Shown: positions 43,178 to 52,410 of the stretch, piece after piece
Numbering within the stretch: position 1 is the first letter of the stretch
Layout of the letters: every line of letters starts with the position of its first letter
Assembly: GCF_014779795.1 (NCBI RefSeq)
Contig: NZ_JACXZS010000005.1
Coordinates: 1-64,000, forward strand
Origin: Microbacterium helvum
GTDB lineage: Bacteria; Actinomycetota; Actinomycetes; Actinomycetales; Microbacteriaceae
Direction: 5' to 3'
DNA: 64,000 nt
Made by a program: the position numbers and the translations under genes
Notes under the pieces: model-generated
The model's input: the letters and a program-made list of their open reading frames with translations, nothing else
Databases searched by the model: none
What the model was told of the DNA's origin: nothing

Positions 43178-44194
43178 TCACGTCGATGCGGCCGGCGCGC
43201 TCTCGCGCGTCACGATGCGGTGCGGCACGATCTCATGGCGCCCCACGCCGTCGTAGCCCTCGATACGCTCGATCAGCAGCTCCAGGGCGCGGCCGACCAG
43301 CGCGGGCAGATCCGGGCTCACCGTCGTCAGGCTCGGGAAGGTCACCGCGCTCAGCCGGGTGTCGTCCCACCCGGTCACCGCCACGTCGAGGGGCACGCGG
43401 ATGCCGCGCTCCTGCAGGGCGCGCAGCGTTCCGAGCGCCGCGAGATCGTCGCGGCACACGATGCCGTCGGCGTCGAGCCCGTCATCCAGCGCGCGGCGCA
43501 CGGCATCGACGGCGTCGGCGGCCGACACCGAGTCGGTGGCCACCAGCAGACCGGGATCCGGCGTGATGCCGGCATCCTGCAGCGCCTCCTGGTAGCCGAG
43601 GATGCGCTGGCGCGAGGTCTCGCTGAGGGCTCTGGCCTCGTGGCCGACGAACGCGATGCGCCGCCGACCCGGCTCGATCATGTGCCGCGTGATCTCGCGG
43701 GCCGCAGCCACGTTGTCGATCATCACGCGGTCGATGGTCAGGGGTGCCGGCGTCTCGCCGAGCAGGACGATGGGGATGTCGGAGCGGTGCTGTGCGATCT
43801 CGCTGGAGGACATCGCGCTCGGCTGGAACAGCATCCCGTCCACCAGTCCCGCCTCGGAGCTCGCCATCAGGGCGCGCTCGCCGTCAAGGGTTGCGTCCGT
43901 CTCTTCGAGCAGCACGCGGTAGCCGTACGACTGCGCCGCGCGCGAGGCCACGCGCGCGAGCTCGGCGAAATACGGGATCCCCACGTCGGCGAATGCGAGC
44001 GCGATGAGGCCGGTGCGCCCGGTGGCCAGGCGCCGCGCCATCACGTTCGGCTTGTAGCCGAGCTCGTCGATCGCCCTCTGCACCCGTTCGCGCATCTGCG
44101 GCGACACGTGGGCGTAGTTACGCACCACGTTCGACACCGTCTTCATCGAGACGCCGGCCCGCTCGGCCACATCCTGCAGTCGCGGTCCGCGCAT
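43178..44194 (-). CDS. LacI-family sugar-responsive repressor
   Basis: A 338-residue regulator. N-terminal LacI helix-turn-helix and hinge (RLQDVAERAGVSMKTVSNVV, then NVMARRLATGRTG) precede a periplasmic-binding-like sugar domain (AFADVGIPYFAELARVASRA, ending GWDDTRLSAVTFPSLTTV). It sits between the divergently arranged GH2-GH43 genes (behind it) and the ABC importer (ahead), with AGCGCT operators on both sides, so it most likely represses both units until an oligosaccharide appears. Confidence 0.92.
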   Translation of the reverse strand: MRGPRLQDVAERAGVSMKTVSNVVRNYAHVSPQMRERVQRAIDELGYKPNVMARRLATGRTGLIALAFADVGIPYFAELARVASRAAQSYGYRVLLEETDATLDGERALMASSEAGLVDGMLFQPSAMSSSEIAQHRSDIPIVLLGETPAPLTIDRVMIDNVAAAREITRHMIEPGRRRIAFVGHEARALSETSRQRILGYQEALQDAGITPDPGLLVATDSVSAADAVDAVRRALDDGLDADGIVCRDDLAALGTLRALQERGIRVPLDVAVTGWDDTRLSAVTFPSLTTVSPDLPALVGRALELLIERIEGYDGVGRHEIVPHRIVTRESAPAAST

Positions 44195-44228
44195 CGAAGC
44201 TCCTCCTGTCGGTGTCGGACAGCCTCAG

Positions 44229-44240
44229 ACTAGCGCTCGT
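44229..44240. promoter_or_regulatory. LacI-type operator O4 (weak)
   Basis: ACTAGCGCTCGT carries the AGCGCT core 21 bp before the importer's -35 box and just upstream of the LacI start; it may serve autoregulation. Confidence 0.45.
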
Positions 44241-44248
44241 CGAGGCGG

Positions 44249-44277
44249 TTGACATCGAATTTCTAGCGCTGTACATT
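44249..44277 (+). promoter_or_regulatory. Importer operon promoter with embedded operator O3
   Basis: TTGACA (44249-44254), 17-bp spacer, TACATT (44272-44277). The operator TCTAGCGCTGTA (44262-44273) lies between the two boxes, overlapping the -10, a textbook position for repression. Confidence 0.88.
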
Positions 44278-44346
44278 CGACCGCACTTGCACAAGTCGAC
44301 GCCCGGACGGCTCCGGGCGGGCTTCACCTCAAAGGAGAGCGATCAC

Positions 44347-45648
44347 ATGAAGAAGGCAATCGCGCGCGGGTTGGGAGTGGGTCTCGCGGCAACCGTCGCA
44401 CTGGCCCTCGCCGGCTGCGCGGGTTCGAACGGAGGCGGCGGGTCGGTCTCGGGCGACGACTACGACGGACCCAAGGTCGAGATCACCTTCTGGCACGGGT
44501 GGACCGGCGGCGCCGCGCCGACGATCGTGCCCAAGCTCATCGAGGAGTTCAACTCCGAGCACGACAACATCGTCGTCAAGAACGTCCCGCAGGAGTGGGC
44601 CGACATCGCGGCCAAGATGCCGCTGGCGATCAAAGCCGGGAAGGGTCCGGATGTCGCGGTGCTGCACGGCGACGACCTGGCGACCTACGCCGCCCAGAAG
44701 CTGCTGCTCCCCGCGGACGACATCGTCGACAACCTCGGATACAGCGCCGACGACTTCCCGCCCGGTGTCTACGACAAGGGCAACTACGACGGGTCGCAGT
44801 ACGCGGTGCCGTGGAGCGTCACGCCGCTGGGCCTGTTCGTGAACAAGGAGGTGCTCTCGAAGGCGGGCATCACCGACATCCCCGCCGACAAGGACGGCTA
44901 CGTCGCCGCCCTCGACGCGCTCAAGGGCGCCGGCGTGCAGGGCGAGTGGGTCGACGGCTACGTCTTCACCGGCACGTTCGAGTTCGAGAGCCTGGTGTGG
45001 CAGTTCGGCGGCGACCTCTACAACAAGGACGTCACCGAGGCGACGTTCAACTCGGATGCCGGCGTCCAGGCCCTCACCTGGATGACAGACCTCGTCAAGA
45101 ACGGCTACAGCCCGGCGAACGTGGCGCAGGACGGAAACATCAAGGCGCTGCTGGCCGGTGAGACCGCGTTCAACTGGAACGGCGTGTGGCAGACGACGAA
45201 CTCGGCGTTCGGCGACCTCGACTGGGCTGCCGCTCCGGTGCCCCAGATCGGCACCGAGAAGGCCGTGTGGTCGAGCTCGACGCACTGGGTGTTCCCGGCG
45301 AACAAGGGGCAGGACGACGACAAGACGGCCGCCGCGGCCACGTTCGTGAAGTGGATGAACGACCACTCGCTCGGCTGGGCCGAGACCGGCGAGCTCCCCG
45401 CCGCCAACACGGTGCGCGAGGACCCCGACCTGCTGTCTACGTACCCGGCTCTGGAGCCCTTCATCGACGAGCTGGACTACGCGCACTACGAGACCGTGTC
45501 GCCCGGCATCAACGAGGCCAACGCGCTGATCACCACGGCGATCAACGAGGCCCTCACCGGCAAGAAGACGCCGAAGGAGGCTCTGGACGACGCCAAGAAG
45601 AAGGCCGACGCCATCCTCGAGCAGAACCAGGCCAAGTATGGCGGCTGA
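44347..45648 (+). CDS. Sugar ABC importer, substrate-binding lipoprotein
   Basis: A 433-residue family-1 extracellular solute-binding lipoprotein (lipobox LALAGC, Cys24). VEITFWHGWTGG and later NWNGVWQTTNSAFGD match sugar/oligosaccharide binders. The start at 44347 follows AAAGGAG; the open frame upstream is leader. With two permeases it forms an oligosaccharide importer whose ATPase is not encoded here (usually a shared MsiK-type protein). Confidence 0.92.
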   Translation: MKKAIARGLGVGLAATVALALAGCAGSNGGGGSVSGDDYDGPKVEITFWHGWTGGAAPTIVPKLIEEFNSEHDNIVVKNVPQEWADIAAKMPLAIKAGKGPDVAVLHGDDLATYAAQKLLLPADDIVDNLGYSADDFPPGVYDKGNYDGSQYAVPWSVTPLGLFVNKEVLSKAGITDIPADKDGYVAALDALKGAGVQGEWVDGYVFTGTFEFESLVWQFGGDLYNKDVTEATFNSDAGVQALTWMTDLVKNGYSPANVAQDGNIKALLAGETAFNWNGVWQTTNSAFGDLDWAAAPVPQIGTEKAVWSSSTHWVFPANKGQDDDKTAAAATFVKWMNDHSLGWAETGELPAANTVREDPDLLSTYPALEPFIDELDYAHYETVSPGINEANALITTAINEALTGKKTPKEALDDAKKKADAILEQNQAKYGG

Positions 45649-46624
45649 CATCGCCGGCACGGTGGCCGTCCCGACCGAGCGCGCGAGCGCCCGGTCGGGC
45701 GGCCGCCCCGCGTCCGGGCGTCACGCCGCGCGACGGCGACGCACGCTCGTCGCCTACCTGTTCCTCGCGCCCTTCCTGATCCTGTTCGGCACGTTCGTCA
45801 TCGCCCCGGCGATCTTCGGCCTGTGGATCAGCGTCACCGACTGGAGCCCGTTCCGCGACACGCAGAACTTCGTGGGGCTCACCAACTACCTGAACCTCTT
45901 CACCCCCGGCAGCACGACCTTCGACGACTTCTGGCAGTCGATGGGGGCGACGGCGATCTTCGTCGTGGCGAGCGTGCCGTTCCTCGTGGTGATCCCGCTG
46001 TTCGTGGCCGTGCTGCTCAACCGCAGGCTGAAGGGCGCGACGGTGTTCCGCACCGTGTTCTTCGCGCCGTACGTGCTCGGCGTCGCGATCGTCGGCGTGA
46101 TCTGGAGCTACATCTTCGACACGCAGTCCGGAATCCTCAACCACGTCCTCGGGCTGCTGGGCCTTCCCGACGACATCCCGTGGGTCGTCGACGTGCCGTG
46201 GGTGTGGGTGTCGCTCGTGGGTGTCACCGTCTGGTGGACGGCGGGCCTGAACACCGTCATCTTCCTCGCCGGCATGAAGGGCATCAACGGCGACCTCTAC
46301 GAGGCGGCCTCGCTCGACGGCGCCGGCGCCTGGCGCTCGTTCTGGAGCGTCACCATCCCGGGCCTGCGCCCGGTCATGCTCTTCATCACGACCACGACGA
46401 TCCTGGCGTCGGCGAACATGTTCGGGCAGTCCTACCTGCTCACGGCGGGCGGGCCGGGCAACGCGACCCGCACCGCGATCATGTACATCGCCGACCAGGG
46501 CCTGTCGCAGAACAACATGGCGCCGGCCGCCGCGATGAGCTACATCCTCTTCGCCATCCTCGCGGTCATCAGCGTCATCAACTTCCGGCTGCAGCGCGAG
46601 CGCTCCGAGAAGGGAGCTTCATGA
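45638..46624 (+). CDS. Sugar ABC importer, permease 1 (MalF-like)
   Basis: A 328-residue permease with a ~30-residue basic cytoplasmic N-terminus and six helices. The ATPase-contact EAA loop is EAASLDGAGAWRSFWSVTIP near 223-242. It overlaps the binding-protein gene by 11 bp. Confidence 0.9.
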   Translation: MAADIAGTVAVPTERASARSGGRPASGRHAARRRRTLVAYLFLAPFLILFGTFVIAPAIFGLWISVTDWSPFRDTQNFVGLTNYLNLFTPGSTTFDDFWQSMGATAIFVVASVPFLVVIPLFVAVLLNRRLKGATVFRTVFFAPYVLGVAIVGVIWSYIFDTQSGILNHVLGLLGLPDDIPWVVDVPWVWVSLVGVTVWWTAGLNTVIFLAGMKGINGDLYEAASLDGAGAWRSFWSVTIPGLRPVMLFITTTTILASANMFGQSYLLTAGGPGNATRTAIMYIADQGLSQNNMAPAAAMSYILFAILAVISVINFRLQRERSEKGAS

Positions 46625-47481
46625 CCACCTCGCTCGCGGCCGCGCGCCGGCCATCGCCCCGCCGCACCGCCTCCCGCACGCTGCTGTACGCGGTGCTCGG
46701 GTTCCTGACGCTCGTCGTGGTGTTCCCGCTCGTGTGGATGGTGCTGACCTCGTTCAAGACCGACGCCGATGCCGTGCGCAATCCGTACTCGCTGCCGAAC
46801 CCCTTCTCGACCGAGGCGTACCAGACGCTGCTGCTGAGCGGTCAGCAGCCGATCTTCCTGTGGCTGTGGAACAGCTTCGCCGCCGCGACGATCCAGACGG
46901 TGCTGATCCTCGCGACCGCGTCGATGGCCGCCTACGCCCTGGCACGCCTGGACTTCGCCGGCAAGAAGGTCGTGTTCGGGCTCATCATCGCGACGCTGCT
47001 GGTGCCGCCGGTTGTCTTCCTGATCCCGAACTACCTCATCGTCGAGAACTTCGGCTGGCTCGACACCATCCTCGCGATCACGGTGCCCGGCGCCGCCGGC
47101 GCCTTCGGTGTCTTCTTCCTGCGACAGTTCTTCCTCGGGCTGCCGGTCGAGGTCGAAGAGGCGGCGCGCATCGACGGCGCGGGCGAGTTCCGCATCTTCT
47201 TCCAGGTCGCCCTGCCCCTGGCCAAACCGGCCCTCGCCACCCTCGCGGTGCTGTCGTTCCTCGGCAACTGGAACGACTTCCTGTGGCCGGTGTACGTGCT
47301 GCTCTCTCCCGAGAACATGACGCTCCAGCCGGGCCTCGCGATGCTGCAGGGCGCCTACCGCACCCACTTCGCCATCGTGATGGCGGGCGCGGTGATCGCG
47401 TCGGTCCCGGTCCTCGTGCTGTTCGCATTCGCACAGCGCCAGATCGTCGACTCGGTCGCCGGCGCCGCCGTCAAGGGGTGA
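46621..47481 (+). CDS. Sugar ABC importer, permease 2 (MalG-like)
   Basis: A 286-residue permease: WMVLTSFKTDADAV near 40, EAA loop EEAARIDGAGEFRIFFQVALP near 180 (19 residues shown from EEAARIDGAG on), and final QRQIVDSVAGAAVKG typical of MalG-type proteins. The start is an ATGA overlap. It is the last gene of the operon and ends at a bidirectional hairpin. Confidence 0.9.
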   Translation: MTTSLAAARRPSPRRTASRTLLYAVLGFLTLVVVFPLVWMVLTSFKTDADAVRNPYSLPNPFSTEAYQTLLLSGQQPIFLWLWNSFAAATIQTVLILATASMAAYALARLDFAGKKVVFGLIIATLLVPPVVFLIPNYLIVENFGWLDTILAITVPGAAGAFGVFFLRQFFLGLPVEVEEAARIDGAGEFRIFFQVALPLAKPALATLAVLSFLGNWNDFLWPVYVLLSPENMTLQPGLAMLQGAYRTHFAIVMAGAVIASVPVLVLFAFAQRQIVDSVAGAAVKG

Positions 47482-47488
47482 TGGACGG

Positions 47489-47523
47489 GTGGATGCCGGC
47501 GGCCGAGGCCGGCGGCATCCACC
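47489..47523. terminator. Bidirectional GGATGCCGGCGG hairpin 3 (variant)
   Basis: GGTGGATGCCG and CGGCATCCACC pair, with an inner GGCC-GA-GGCC stem; two internal positions are mismatched compared with the other three copies. It lies between the convergent permease and tautomerase genes. Confidence 0.8.
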
Positions 47524-47534
47524 ATCCAGCGTCG

Positions 47535-47756
47535 TCAGCCGTGGAAGCGGGCGACCTGGCCGGCGCGGTCGGTGTCTTCGCTGGCGAGCACGCCGCCGTT
47601 CGCGACGAAGTCGGCGGCGACCTCCTCGAACATGATGCGGACGTCCTGACGCCGGGCGCCGAGAGCCTCGACGGCCGCGTCCGTCACGAGTTCGGCGAAG
47701 CGGCGGCGCTGATCGACGGTGCGCCCGGGCAGAAGTTCGACTCTCATGTTCGGCAT
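47535..47756 (-). CDS. 4-oxalocrotonate tautomerase-like protein
   Basis: A 73-residue tautomerase. The product begins [13 protein letters not shown], so Pro2 becomes the catalytic N-terminal proline after Met removal; [20 protein letters not shown] carries the conserved Arg. I chose the ATG at 47756 because it puts the proline second. CGAGG lies upstream. The substrate is unknown; members keto-enol tautomerise pyruvate-like or aromatic-degradation intermediates. Confidence 0.8.
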   Translation of the reverse strand: MPNMRVELLPGRTVDQRRRFAELVTDAAVEALGARRQDVRIMFEEVAADFVANGGVLASEDTDRAGQVARFHG

Positions 47757-47800
47757 ACCTCGACGATAGGGGAGCGGCCCGGACCCCGCCGCGGCGCCTT

Positions 47801-47806
47801 TACGCT
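47801..47806 (+). promoter_or_regulatory. -10 element, leaderless start of the Ddn-like gene
   Basis: TACGCT with GGGGGC (6 nt) before the ATG at 47813; no ribosome-binding site is otherwise well placed. Confidence 0.5.
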
Positions 47807-47812
47807 GGGGGC

Positions 47813-48253
47813 ATGCCGTTGACCGGGGAGTATCAGCCGTCCACATCCGAATGGGCACGCACGCAGGCCGAGAAGTACGAGGCCTCCGGCGGTGCCGAGG
47901 CGAACACGCTGCGCGGCGTGCCGATCATCGTGCTCACGACCGTCGGCGCCAAGACCGGCGGGCTGCGCAAGACGGCCCTCATGCGCGTCGAGCACGACGG
48001 CCGCTACGCCGTCGTCGCGTCGAAGGGCGGCGCGCCCGACGAGCCGAAGTGGGCCGAGAACATGCGCCGTCACCCGCATGTCGAGCTGCAGGACGGCGAC
48101 GTCAGGCGCGACTACGACGCCCGCGAGCTGTCGGGCGACGAGCGCGCCGAGTGGTGGGAGCGTGCGACCGCCGTGTGGCCGGACTACGCGAACTACCAGA
48201 CGAAGACCGATCGGCTGATCGCGGTCTTCGTGCTCGAGCCGCGCGAGGCGTGA
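47813..48253 (+). CDS. F420-dependent (Ddn-like) nitroreductase/reductase
   Basis: A 146-residue split-barrel protein with all family marks: [20 protein letters not shown] (TxGxKTGxxR, F420 phosphate contact), [18 protein letters not shown] (GxxxxPxWxxN) and [14 protein letters not shown]. It reduces quinones, enones or nitro compounds with F420H2 and so implies the host makes F420. Its GTGA overlap with the next gene means the two are translationally coupled. Confidence 0.92.
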   Translation: MPLTGEYQPSTSEWARTQAEKYEASGGAEANTLRGVPIIVLTTVGAKTGGLRKTALMRVEHDGRYAVVASKGGAPDEPKWAENMRRHPHVELQDGDVRRDYDARELSGDERAEWWERATAVWPDYANYQTKTDRLIAVFVLEPREA

Positions 48254-48993
48254 CCGACATCGACCTCGCCCGCATCGCGGGCGGGACGGTGACGCTCCAC
48301 GACGCGCGGCGCAAGGTGCGCTGGGACGTGGAGCTCGAGCCGTACGAGCTCGGTGTCTACGCGGTGACCGAGGAGCAGCTCGCCGAACTGTTGGGCGAGT
48401 CCGCCCGTCACCCACGGCGACCCGCCGTCGATGTCAGCTGGCTGCGGGCGGTCCGCTTCTGCAACGCAGCCTCGGAGTGGGAGGGCCTCGACCCCGCGTA
48501 CACCTTCGAGGGCGAGGACGTCACGTGGCACGTCGACGCCGACGGCTACCGCCTCCCCACCGAGGCCGAGTGGGAGCACGCGTGCCGCGCCGGTTCGACC
48601 GGTCCGCACTACGGTCCGCTCGCCGAGGTCGCCTGGACGAGCGCCGACGGACTCACCGCTCCTGCCGAGGTCGGCGGACGCCTGCCCAATCTCAACGGCC
48701 TGTTCGACACCCTCGGCAACGTGTGGGAATGGTGCTGGGACCTGCTGGACCCCGCACGGTACGCCGACTACCGCGTCTTCCGCGGCGGCGGCTTCGCCGA
48801 CGACGCGTGGAGCGTGCGCGCCTCGACCCGCCGCGGCGGCCCGCCCCGCTCGCACCACGACGACGTCGGCTTCCGCGTCGCGCGGGGCGGCTTCGACGCC
48901 GAGGGCGCCGCACAGGGCTGGTCAGCGCGGGCCGACGCCGAGCGTGCCGACCCCGACGGCCCGCTGCCGCTCGGCTGGACGCCGCTGCGCTGA
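48250..48993 (+). CDS. FGE-sulfatase-fold (SUMF1-like) protein lacking the catalytic cysteines
   Basis: A 247-residue protein with the formylglycine-generating-enzyme fold: [14 protein letters not shown] (about 98-111), GNVWEWCWD (about 157-165), [17 protein letters not shown] and a final DVGFRVAR. Genuine FGE carries two cysteines in the segment after RGGS; here that segment reads [14 protein letters not shown] with none, so sulfatase activation is unlikely. It lacks the usual long N-terminal GGxFxMG part except a short IAGGTVTL. It starts at GTG within the reductase stop. The role is unknown, perhaps a binding or enzyme-scaffold function. Confidence 0.75.
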   Translation: MTDIDLARIAGGTVTLHDARRKVRWDVELEPYELGVYAVTEEQLAELLGESARHPRRPAVDVSWLRAVRFCNAASEWEGLDPAYTFEGEDVTWHVDADGYRLPTEAEWEHACRAGSTGPHYGPLAEVAWTSADGLTAPAEVGGRLPNLNGLFDTLGNVWEWCWDLLDPARYADYRVFRGGGFADDAWSVRASTRRGGPPRSHHDDVGFRVARGGFDAEGAAQGWSARADAERADPDGPLPLGWTPLR

Positions 48994-49004
48994 CCCCTAG
49001 AACA

Positions 49005-49040
49005 GGTGGATGCCGGCGGCCGAGGCCGCCGGCATCCACC
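49005..49040. terminator. Bidirectional GGATGCCGGCGG hairpin 4 (17-bp stem)
   Basis: GGTGGATGCCGGCGGCC and GGCCGCCGGCATCCACC pair perfectly over GA, between convergent FGE-fold and permease genes. Confidence 0.88.
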
Positions 49041-49052
49041 GTCATCTCGGTC

Positions 49053-50510
49053 TCAGCTCGCAGGCGGAGCGAACAGCATCTCGATCGGACCGCGCGCGAA
49101 GTACAGCAGGAAGCCGGCGGCCACCACCCACAGCAGCGGGTGGATCGTCTTCGCCTTGCCCGAGAACGCGTTCACCACGACCCACGAGATGAAGCCCGCG
49201 CCGATGCCGTTGGCGATCGAGTAGGTCATCGGCATGACGGTGGCCGTCAGGAACACCGGCAGCAGCACGCGGAAGTCGCTGAGGTCGATGTTCTTGATCT
49301 GGGTGAGCATCATGGCCCCGACGAGCACCAGGGCGGCGCCGGCGACCGATCCGGGCACGAGCGAGGCCAGCGGCGTGAAGAACATCGCCAGCAGGAACAG
49401 CACGCCGGTCACCACGTTCGCGAGGCCCGTGCGTGCGCCCTCGCCGATGCCCGCGCCCGACTCGACGAACACCGTCGCGGACGACGACGAGGTCGCACCG
49501 CCCGCGATGGCGCCGACACCCTCGACGATCAGCGCCGACTTGATGCGCGGGAAGTCGCCCTTGCTGTCAGCCAGGCCCGCTTCTTCCGACAGGCCGGTCA
49601 TCGTCCCCATCGCGTCGAAGAAGTTCGAGAACACGAGGGTGAAGATGAACATGATGAGGGTGAGCGCACCCACCTTCTCCCAGTCGAACACGAAGTCGAC
49701 ATTGCCGATCAGGCTCAGATCGGGCAGGGCGAACACGCTGCCCGAGAAGCCGAAGTCGAGTCCGAACGGCCAGATCGCGTTGACGATCGCTGCGAGCACG
49801 GTGCCGCCGATGAGGGCGATCAGGATCGCGCCCTTGAGCTTGAGCGCCATCAGGATGCCGCCCAGCAGCAGCGTGATGACGAACATCAGGGTGCCGAGCT
49901 CGGTGATCGAGCCGCCGACGCCCAAACCCACCGGCGGGTCTTCGCTCGAGGTCACGAAGCCGGCGTTGACGAACCCGATGAACGCGATGAACAGACCGAT
50001 ACCGACGGTGATCGCCAGCTTGAGCTGGTACGGCACGGCGTCGAACACCATCTTGCGCAGGCCGGTGGCCGACAGCAGCACGATGATGACACCGTTGATG
50101 ATGACGAGCGCCATCGCCTCGGGCCAGGTCACTGATCCGACGATGGTGAACGCGAGGAGCGCGTTGATGCCCAGACCCGCGGCGAACGCGAAGGGCAGTC
50201 GCACCACCAGGCCGAACAGCAGCGTCATGACGCCGGCGGTCAGCGCCGTGGCCGCGGCCACGGCGGGACCGGGAAGCGTCGTGCCGTCGATGTCGGGGGT
50301 GGAGAGGATGATCGGGTTCAGGATCACGATGTAGGCCATCGTGACGAACGTCACGATGCCGCCGCGCACCTCGGTGCCGACGGTCGAGCCGCGCTTGGTG
50401 ATCTCGAAGAACCGGTCGAGGCCGTTCTTCGGCTCGGGCGTCGGCGCGCCGGACGCGGGGGCGGATTCGGGCGCGGTGACGCTCTCGGATGCGGGCGAGT
50501 CTGTGCTCAT
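49053..50510 (-). CDS. NCS2-family purine permease (AzgA/GhxP-like)
   Basis: A 485-residue membrane transporter with about 12 helices after a 28-residue polar N-terminus. RGGIVTFVTMAYIVILNP, FAFAAGLGINALLAF and FTLVFSNFFDAMGTMTGLS are characteristic of the AzgA subgroup that imports adenine, guanine or hypoxanthine by proton symport. GGAGG precedes the ATG and TAACGT (minus strand, near 50530) is a possible -10. I saw no purine riboswitch in the 127 bp upstream. The purN-purH cluster lies divergently on the other side. Confidence 0.9.
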   Translation of the reverse strand: MSTDSPASESVTAPESAPASGAPTPEPKNGLDRFFEITKRGSTVGTEVRGGIVTFVTMAYIVILNPIILSTPDIDGTTLPGPAVAAATALTAGVMTLLFGLVVRLPFAFAAGLGINALLAFTIVGSVTWPEAMALVIINGVIIVLLSATGLRKMVFDAVPYQLKLAITVGIGLFIAFIGFVNAGFVTSSEDPPVGLGVGGSITELGTLMFVITLLLGGILMALKLKGAILIALIGGTVLAAIVNAIWPFGLDFGFSGSVFALPDLSLIGNVDFVFDWEKVGALTLIMFIFTLVFSNFFDAMGTMTGLSEEAGLADSKGDFPRIKSALIVEGVGAIAGGATSSSSATVFVESGAGIGEGARTGLANVVTGVLFLLAMFFTPLASLVPGSVAGAALVLVGAMMLTQIKNIDLSDFRVLLPVFLTATVMPMTYSIANGIGAGFISWVVVNAFSGKAKTIHPLLWVVAAGFLLYFARGPIEMLFAPPAS

Positions 50511-50637
50511 CTGTGGGGACCTCCGACCAGAAACGTTAGTCGCTCGCGCGGCAAGCTGGGTATTGGCTGAATGGATGCCGCCCCCTTCCGCGCGGGCGAC
50601 GCAGGCCCGCAGGCGCGGCGGTTAGGGTCGACTGCGC

Positions 50638-52284
50638 ATGCATCGCCTCATCGTCGCCCTCCTCTCCGCCGTCGACGCCGCCATCGCGGTCGCCGTCGGC
50701 CTTGCGGCGACCCTCGCGCCGCTCACGCTGCTGTGGGTGTTCGGGTTCGGCGGGGGAGCGGACTGGGGAGTGCTGTGGCCGGCGGCGGTGTCGGCGTGGC
50801 AGCTGGGCAACCTCGTGCCGCTGCACATCACGCTGCCGCCCGAGTATCTCGCCGCGACGGGGATCGACGCGTCGGCGGCATCCTTCGTCCTCTCGCTCGC
50901 GCCGCTCGCATTCGCGACGTTCACCGCGATCTTCGCCGCGCGCTCGGGTGCGCGCGCTTCGCACGCCGACGCCTGGATCGTCGGCGTCGTGACCTCGACT
51001 GCGGTGTTCGCCGCCCTGGCCACCGCGGCCGCGTTCACCGGCGAGAACGAGGTCGCCGCCGTCGCGCGGTGGCAGGCGATCCTGATCCCCACGCTCGTCT
51101 TCGCGCTGCCGGCGCTCGTCGCGGCGGTCGTCACCGAATGGCGTGAGGCGGGCTCCGGCGTGGTCGCCCAGGTGCGCGACCGCGTCGAGGGGCAGCCCCA
51201 CGGCTGGAGCGAAGCGCCCGCGCTGATCGCGCGCGGTGTCGCGGTGAGCGTCGTCGCCCTCATCGGCGCCGGCGCACTGGTACTGGGCGTGTCGCTGTTC
51301 GCGCGCGCCGGTCAGATCGTGGCGCTCTTCCAGGCGTCGAGCGTCGACCCTGCCGGCTCCGTGGTCATCACGCTCGGTCAGCTGGCGTATCTGCCGACGC
51401 TGGTGGTGTGGGCGCTCTCGTTCGTCGCCGGCCCGGGCTTCGCCGTCGGCACCGGCACCGCCGTGTCGCCCGCCGGCACCCAGGTGGGTGTGCTGCCGGG
51501 CATTCCCGTGCTGGGTGTCGTGCCCGAGACCACCACGACCTGGCTGCTGCTGCTCGCCCTGATCCCGGTCGGCATCGGCGCGCTCGCCGGGTGGGTCGCA
51601 CGCTCGCGCCTGGTCCGCTCTGCGGGCGTGCCGGTGGTCGCCCGCACCGAGCCCGCGTCGTCGCGGTTCGACGACGACCGCACCGCTACGCTGTCGGGCC
51701 TGGTCGGGACCTCGGGCGGAGAAGACGAGGCCCCTGATGCGGACGGCGTCGATCAGGATGCCGGCGGCCATGGCCACGGCGATGAGCCGATGGGCGCACG
51801 TCTGGTGATCGCGCTCGGGATCGCGGTGGTCAGCGCGGCCGCGGCCGCGCTCCTCGCGTTCGCGGCCTCGGGGTCGCTCGGCCCGGGGCGCCTCGCGGAG
51901 TTCGGCCCCGCGCCCGGCCCCGTCGCGCTCGCCGTCGGCCTGGAGGTGCTGATCGGCGCCGCGATCCTGCTGCTCGCGCCGGTCGGGCGTCGCAGTGTGC
52001 ACGGGAGCGGCTGGGAGGCGGCATCCACATCTCCGCAAGAGGGACGCGGCGACGAGACGGGCACGCCGCTCGCGGCGACGGGGCGGGCCGATGACGCGGC
52101 CGACGAGCCGCCGCGGATCCCCGACCTCGACGACACCGCCGATCTCGCCGCGATCGCCGCCGCCTGGAGCGGAGTGCGCGCGACATCCGCGCGAGCTGCG
52201 GCGGAACGTGACGGCGAGGCAGAGCGGGGCGAGTCCTCCGGCGACGCCACGACCGAGCCGATCGACCTGCCCCCGTCGGCCTGA
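50638..52284 (+). CDS. DUF6350 multi-pass membrane protein (PerM-like)
   Basis: A 548-residue integral membrane protein with roughly 10-11 helices (residues 1-420) and an acidic cytoplasmic C-terminal tail. Its position directly before purN-purH is the conserved actinobacterial place of the PerM cell-division/persistence protein of mycobacteria. TAGGGT (50623-50628) ends 9 nt before the ATG, so the 5' leader is only about 2-3 nt. Function in division is inferred from that family. Confidence 0.8.
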   Translation: MHRLIVALLSAVDAAIAVAVGLAATLAPLTLLWVFGFGGGADWGVLWPAAVSAWQLGNLVPLHITLPPEYLAATGIDASAASFVLSLAPLAFATFTAIFAARSGARASHADAWIVGVVTSTAVFAALATAAAFTGENEVAAVARWQAILIPTLVFALPALVAAVVTEWREAGSGVVAQVRDRVEGQPHGWSEAPALIARGVAVSVVALIGAGALVLGVSLFARAGQIVALFQASSVDPAGSVVITLGQLAYLPTLVVWALSFVAGPGFAVGTGTAVSPAGTQVGVLPGIPVLGVVPETTTTWLLLLALIPVGIGALAGWVARSRLVRSAGVPVVARTEPASSRFDDDRTATLSGLVGTSGGEDEAPDADGVDQDAGGHGHGDEPMGARLVIALGIAVVSAAAAALLAFAASGSLGPGRLAEFGPAPGPVALAVGLEVLIGAAILLLAPVGRRSVHGSGWEAASTSPQEGRGDETGTPLAATGRADDAADEPPRIPDLDDTADLAAIAAAWSGVRATSARAAAERDGEAERGESSGDATTEPIDLPPSA

Positions 52285-52398
52285 CGGGCCGGTCGGTCGC
52301 GCCGGCCGCAGCACCTGACGAACGGAAGACCCGGACGAGGGTCGGGTCCATGCGCGGGCGGCGCCGACACACGCCGTAGCCGCACCTGGCGGGTCACG

Positions 52399-52404
52399 TA
52401 GACT
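52399..52404 (+). promoter_or_regulatory. -10 element, leaderless start of purN
   Basis: TAGACT followed by GACCGG (6 nt) and the GTG start at 52411. The clearest of the leaderless promoters. Confidence 0.65.
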
Positions 52405-52410
52405 GACCGG

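Noticed and set aside
48250..48993. Functional formylglycine-generating enzyme
   Set aside because: Both catalytic cysteines are missing and no sulfatase gene is in the window.
50511..50637. Purine riboswitch upstream of the permease
   Set aside because: The 127-bp gap has no three-way-junction pairing that I could find; only a ribosome-binding site and a possible -10 are visible.
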